From Enterobacteriaceae bacterium RIT691 (lineage in GTDB: Bacteria > Pseudomonadota > Gammaproteobacteria > Enterobacterales > Enterobacteriaceae): a stretch of DNA of 64,000 bases. Shown one piece after another: positions 63,791 through 64,000 of the stretch. The DNA is taken from NCBI GenBank assembly GCA_009668205.1, contig WJYM01000006.1, positions 186,001 through 250,000 on the forward strand, written 5' to 3'. How positions within the stretch are numbered: the stretch's first letter is position 1; each line of letters starts with the position of its first letter. Below the pieces are notes generated by a model. That model was not told the origin of the DNA. It searched no databases and saw only the letters and a program-made list of their open reading frames with translations. The translations under genes and the position numbers were made by a program.

Positions 63791-64000
63791 ATGAATAAAG
63801 TATTAGCTCTGGTTGTTGCCGCTGCTATGGGTCTGTCTTCTGCTGCTTTCGCTGCTGACACTGCTGCTACCAGCACTGCTGCTGCACCAGCTGCAACCAC
63901 TCACGCTGCACCGGCTAAAACCACGCATCATAAGAAACACAAGAAAGCCACCAAAACTGAAGCAGCTAAACCAGCCGCAGAGCAGAAAGCTCAGGCCGCT
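63791..64000 (+). CDS. asr: Acid shock protein Asr, partial
   Basis: The first 70 codons of the periplasmic acid shock protein; the window ends inside the gene. Signal peptide [20 protein letters not shown] then an Ala/Thr-rich region and a Lys/His-rich repeat ([10 protein letters not shown]) typical of Asr. Strongly induced by acid. SD CGAGGA. Confidence 0.95.
   Translation, partial: MNKVLALVVAAAMGLSSAAFAADTAATSTAAAPAATTHAAPAKTTHHKKHKKATKTEAAKPAAEQKAQAA

Noticed and set aside
1-64000. CRISPR array, tRNA/rRNA gene, integrase or transposase
   Set aside because: I saw no regularly spaced repeats, no cloverleaf or rRNA sequence, and no recombinase-like translation anywhere in the window.

Overview
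The window is chromosomal DNA from an enterobacterium, most likely Enterobacter or a close relative (Lelliottia, Leclercia). Gene order follows the E. coli/Salmonella uxaB-to-asr segment: uxaB, dgcF, yneG, glsB, sad, yneJ, sotB, marC/marRAB, eamA, ydeE, mgtS, dcp, ydfG, rspR, ydfI, rspBA, ynfA, ynfB, speG, ynfC, ynfD, ynfE, dmsD, osmYXWV, clcB, ynfK, mlc, ynfL/ynfM, asr. Many of these proteins are recognisable almost residue for residue. Both ends are cut: uxaB at the left and asr at the right. I see no tRNA, rRNA, CRISPR array, integrase or transposase.

Layout. 1-9.1 kb: uxaB (partial), a GNAT enzyme, a degenerate GGDEF protein, the diguanylate cyclase DgcF, yneG-glsB, a chemoreceptor, and sad with its divergent regulator yneJ. 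9-14.4 kb: a second GNAT enzyme, two tandem PhzF-like isomerases, the exporter sotB, and a tautomerase/carboxymuconolactone-decarboxylase pair divergent from a LysR regulator. 14.4-20.6 kb: marC/marRAB with a fully conserved mar operator, eamA, ydeE, and an MmyB-like regulator divergent from an SDR gene, ending at a REP pair. 20.7-30.4 kb: a species-variable metabolic block with urtABCDE (urea ABC transporter) behind a sigma-54 promoter, a MetE-like methyltransferase preceded by MetR- and MetJ-like sites, a rhodanese, a periplasmic nucleosidase under a consensus PurR box, and ftrA.

30.5-34 kb is the accessory hot spot. After the 31-codon gene mgtS comes an AT-rich cassette with a small unknown gene and a predicted Cys/His peptidoglycan-hydrolase effector with a lipoprotein immunity partner. 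It is bracketed by about 140-bp direct repeats that carry an intrinsic terminator, probably the 3' end of a small RNA. A pair of secreted/lipoprotein genes sharing a Cys motif follows. 34-45.2 kb: dcp, ydfG, rspR, and a hexuronate/mannonate cluster (ydfI, a GPH transporter, ydfJ, rspB, rspA) that contains scars of a uxaC gene and of a mannonate-dehydratase gene. 45.3-64 kb: small conserved genes, ynfE followed directly by dmsD without ynfFGH, the osmU-type osmoprotectant ABC operon, clcB, ynfK, mlc, ynfL/ynfM (with an upstream mini-ORF), a probable 30-residue membrane protein, an M32 carboxypeptidase, a small secreted protein, and asr behind an RstA-like box.

Themes: sugar-acid use (uxaB, ydfI, rspAB and scars), nitrogen and urea scavenging (urt, glsB), efflux and stress (mar, sotB, eamA, ydeE), sulfur/methionine and purine salvage, osmoprotection, and a small contact-dependent antagonism module. 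Family calls come from reading the translations; no database search was run.
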